64,000 bases of DNA from Blastococcus sp. TML/M2B (GTDB lineage Bacteria > Actinomycetota > Actinomycetes > Mycobacteriales > Geodermatophilaceae), in NCBI RefSeq assembly GCF_016612865.1, contig NZ_JAENZZ010000002.1:558001-622000 (forward strand). Reading direction: 5' to 3'. Below are positions 62,466 to 64,000 of this stretch, in pieces. Within the stretch, counting starts at the first letter, position 1. The number at the start of each line of letters is the position of its first letter. Position numbers and translations under genes: made by a program. The notes beneath the pieces are model-generated. The model made no database searches. It saw only the letters and a list, made by a program, of their open reading frames with translations, and had not been told where the DNA came from.

Positions 62466-62566
62466 CGACGGGGGTGCGACAGAACGCGCGGCCGCGAACC
62501 GGCGACGCCCCTGCTCGCCCCCGGATCCCCGGCCCGGACCGGACGCGACCGTCCGGTGGCAGGTAC

Positions 62567-62596
62567 TTGCGGGGGGCACAGCGCGGCCCCTACCGT
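62567..62596 (+). promoter_or_regulatory. Putative glgX promoter
   Basis: TTGCGG (62567-62572) and TACCGT (62591-62596) are separated by 18 bases, a good sigma-70-type match. The implied leader is about 265 bases, unusually long for this window. The sequence 62,466-62,566 shows nothing else recognisable. Confidence 0.55.
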
Positions 62597-62736
62597 CGCG
62601 GCTCGCAGGAGCGGTGCCTCGGGCCAGCGCCACCCGGATCCGCCGGGCGAGGTCGGCCCGCCGTTCCGCGCACGGCGCCCCCGTGGCTGGTCCCCGGGGG
62701 CGCCGTCGCGTCTCCCCGGCCGGCGCCCGCCAGGGT

Positions 62737-62849
62737 CACACCGTTTCCAGGTGTGCGAGCCCCCCGGGCGGGGCACGGGCACGGGGTCGCCCGTCCCGCC
62801 TCCTCCCCCCGCCCCTGGGAGAGAGGCTCCGCCCCGTGCCCGGGGCACG
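62737..62849 (+). promoter_or_regulatory. Structured 5' leader of glgX
   Basis: CACACC/GGTGTG (62737-62755) forms a small hairpin. GGGCACGGGG (62777-62786) can pair with CCCCGTGCCC (62832-62841), but the latter overlaps a 15-base self-palindrome CGTGCCC-G-GGGCACG (62835-62849). The two structures are mutually exclusive and lie just before the Shine-Dalgarno AGGAGGA, so a conformational switch is possible. No known riboswitch class was recognised. Confidence 0.35.
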
Positions 62850-62868
62850 CAGCAGGAGGAACCAGTCC

Positions 62869-64000
62869 ATGACCCAGGTATGGCCCGGCAGTGCCTACCC
62901 CCTCGGGGCCACGTACGACGGCACCGGCACGAACTTCGCGATCTTCAGCGAGGTGGCCGACAAGGTCGAGCTCTGCCTCTTCGACGAAGACGGGAACGAG
63001 GAGCGCATCCGCCTCCCCGAGATGGACGGGTACGTGTGGCACGCGTTCCTCCCGAACATCCACCCCGGCCAGAAGTACGGCTTCCGGGTGCACGGCCCGC
63101 ACGACCCCTCGCAGGGGCTGCGGTGCAACCCGAACAAGCTCCTCCTCGACCCCTACGCCAAGGCGATCGACGGCCAGGTCGACTGGGACCCGTCGGTGTT
63201 CGGCTACGACTTCGAGACCAAGGAGCGCAACGACGACGACTCTGCGGCGCACATGCCGAAGTCCGTCGTCGTCAACCCCTACTTCGACTGGGGCGTCGAC
63301 CGCCCGCCGAGGACGCCCTACAACAAGACGGTCATCTACGAGGCCCACGTCAAGGGCCTGACGATGACCAACCCGCGGATCCCCGAGGAGCTGCGCGGCA
63401 CCTACGCCGGCGTCGCGCACCCGGCGACGATCGAGCACCTCACCGACCTGGGCATCACCGCCATCGAGCTCATGCCGGTGCACCAGTTCGTGCAGGACGA
63501 CACGCTGCTGCAGAAGGGCCTGCGCAACTACTGGGGCTACAACACGATCGGCTTCTTCGCGCCGCACAACGAGTACGCGCAGTCGAGCAACGGCCAGCAG
63601 GTGCAGGAGTTCAAGGGCATGGTCCGGGCCCTGCACGAGGCGGGCATCGAGGTCATCCTCGACGTCGTCTACAACCACACCGCCGAGGGCAACCACCTGG
63701 GCCCGACGCTGTCGTTCAAGGGCATCGACAACCGGACGTACTACCGGCTCGTCGAGGACGACCAGCAGTACTACATGGACACCACCGGCACCGGGAACTC
63801 GCTCAACGTCCGGCTCCCGCAGTCGCTGCAGCTGATCATGGACTCGCTGCGCTACTGGGTCACCGAGATGCACGTCGACGGCTTCCGCTTCGACCTCGCC
63901 TCCACCCTGGCCCGCCAGTTCCACGAGGTCGACCGGCTCTCGGCCTTCTTCGACCTGGTCCACCAGGACCCGGTCGTCAGCCAGGTCAAGCTCATCGCCG
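62869..64000 (+). CDS. glgX: Glycogen debranching enzyme GlgX (isoamylase family), cut by window edge
   Basis: The first 377 residues are visible. N-terminal carbohydrate-binding domain ([39 protein letters not shown]), then the GH13 catalytic barrel: [31 protein letters not shown] (conserved region I) and [14 protein letters not shown] (region II with the nucleophile Asp). It removes alpha-1,6 branches in glycogen or maltodextrin. AGGAGGA lies about eight bases before ATG 62869. The C-terminus lies outside the window. Confidence 0.94.
   Translation, partial: MTQVWPGSAYPLGATYDGTGTNFAIFSEVADKVELCLFDEDGNEERIRLPEMDGYVWHAFLPNIHPGQKYGFRVHGPHDPSQGLRCNPNKLLLDPYAKAIDGQVDWDPSVFGYDFETKERNDDDSAAHMPKSVVVNPYFDWGVDRPPRTPYNKTVIYEAHVKGLTMTNPRIPEELRGTYAGVAHPATIEHLTDLGITAIELMPVHQFVQDDTLLQKGLRNYWGYNTIGFFAPHNEYAQSSNGQQVQEFKGMVRALHEAGIEVILDVVYNHTAEGNHLGPTLSFKGIDNRTYYRLVEDDQQYYMDTTGTGNSLNVRLPQSLQLIMDSLRYWVTEMHVDGFRFDLASTLARQFHEVDRLSAFFDLVHQDPVVSQVKLIA

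Overview
This 64 kb window is very GC-rich (I judge well above 70% by eye). GTG starts are frequent and stop/start codons often overlap as GTGA or ATGA. The gene set (RbpA, WhiA, OpcA, a SufR-led suf operon with a Rieske gene, RapZ-YvcK-WhiA, CtaA/CtaB) is actinobacterial, and the overall look best fits a Geodermatophilaceae-type organism such as Blastococcus, Geodermatophilus or Modestobacter. That family placement is an inference from gene order and composition. Almost everything is core chromosome: I see no insertion sequence, prophage, CRISPR array, tRNA or rRNA.

Layout. 0-10.7 kb: partial Sir2 deacylase (-), aconitase (+), SDR, CbiX-type chelatase and DUF881 protein (+), then a (-) set of ABC exporter, SnoaL-like protein and sulfurtransferase, followed by enoyl-CoA hydratase and a small HTH protein (-). 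10.7-16.5 kb: ABC-F ATPase (-) and two tandem, related polytopic membrane proteins (+). 16.6-23.6 kb: an eight-gene Fe-S assembly operon, sufR-B-D-Rieske-C-S-U-T (-). 23.7-25.8 kb: convergent heme A genes ctaA and ctaB. 26.1-34.5 kb: a pentose-phosphate operon tkt-tal-pgi-zwf-opcA-pgl (+). It converges on a (-) block running from 45.8 to 34.8 kb: uvrC-rapZ-yvcK-whiA, then gap-pgk-tpiA, an orphan solute-binding lipoprotein, secG and rbpA. 45.9-62.5 kb: small membrane protein, SDR, unknown protein, uvrA, amidase, MBL hydrolase, cupredoxin lipoprotein, S9 peptidase, a terC-marR-terC operon, an alpha/beta hydrolase and uvrB. 62.9 kb to the end: partial glgX (+).

The most interesting regulatory element is a yybP-ykoY-type manganese riboswitch (minus strand, about 58,625-58,720) in front of the terC-marR-terC operon. 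Its P1 3' strand can instead pair with the terC Shine-Dalgarno, which suggests Mn2+-dependent translational control of Mn2+ export. Other notable signals are a SufR-type operator over the sufR start, a set of genes with a -10 box 6-7 nt before the start codon (probable leaderless mRNAs), and two unusual intergenic palindromes.

Caution on quality. Eleven otherwise conserved genes, several of them normally indispensable (acn, tkt, pgi, zwf), carry in total 13 small frame-breaking indels. In every case the conserved protein resumes in another frame, so these are far more likely uncorrected sequencing errors than biology. They create two false in-frame fusions, Zwf-OpcA and ABC transporter-SnoaL. 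Coordinates below give the intended genes across the indels.
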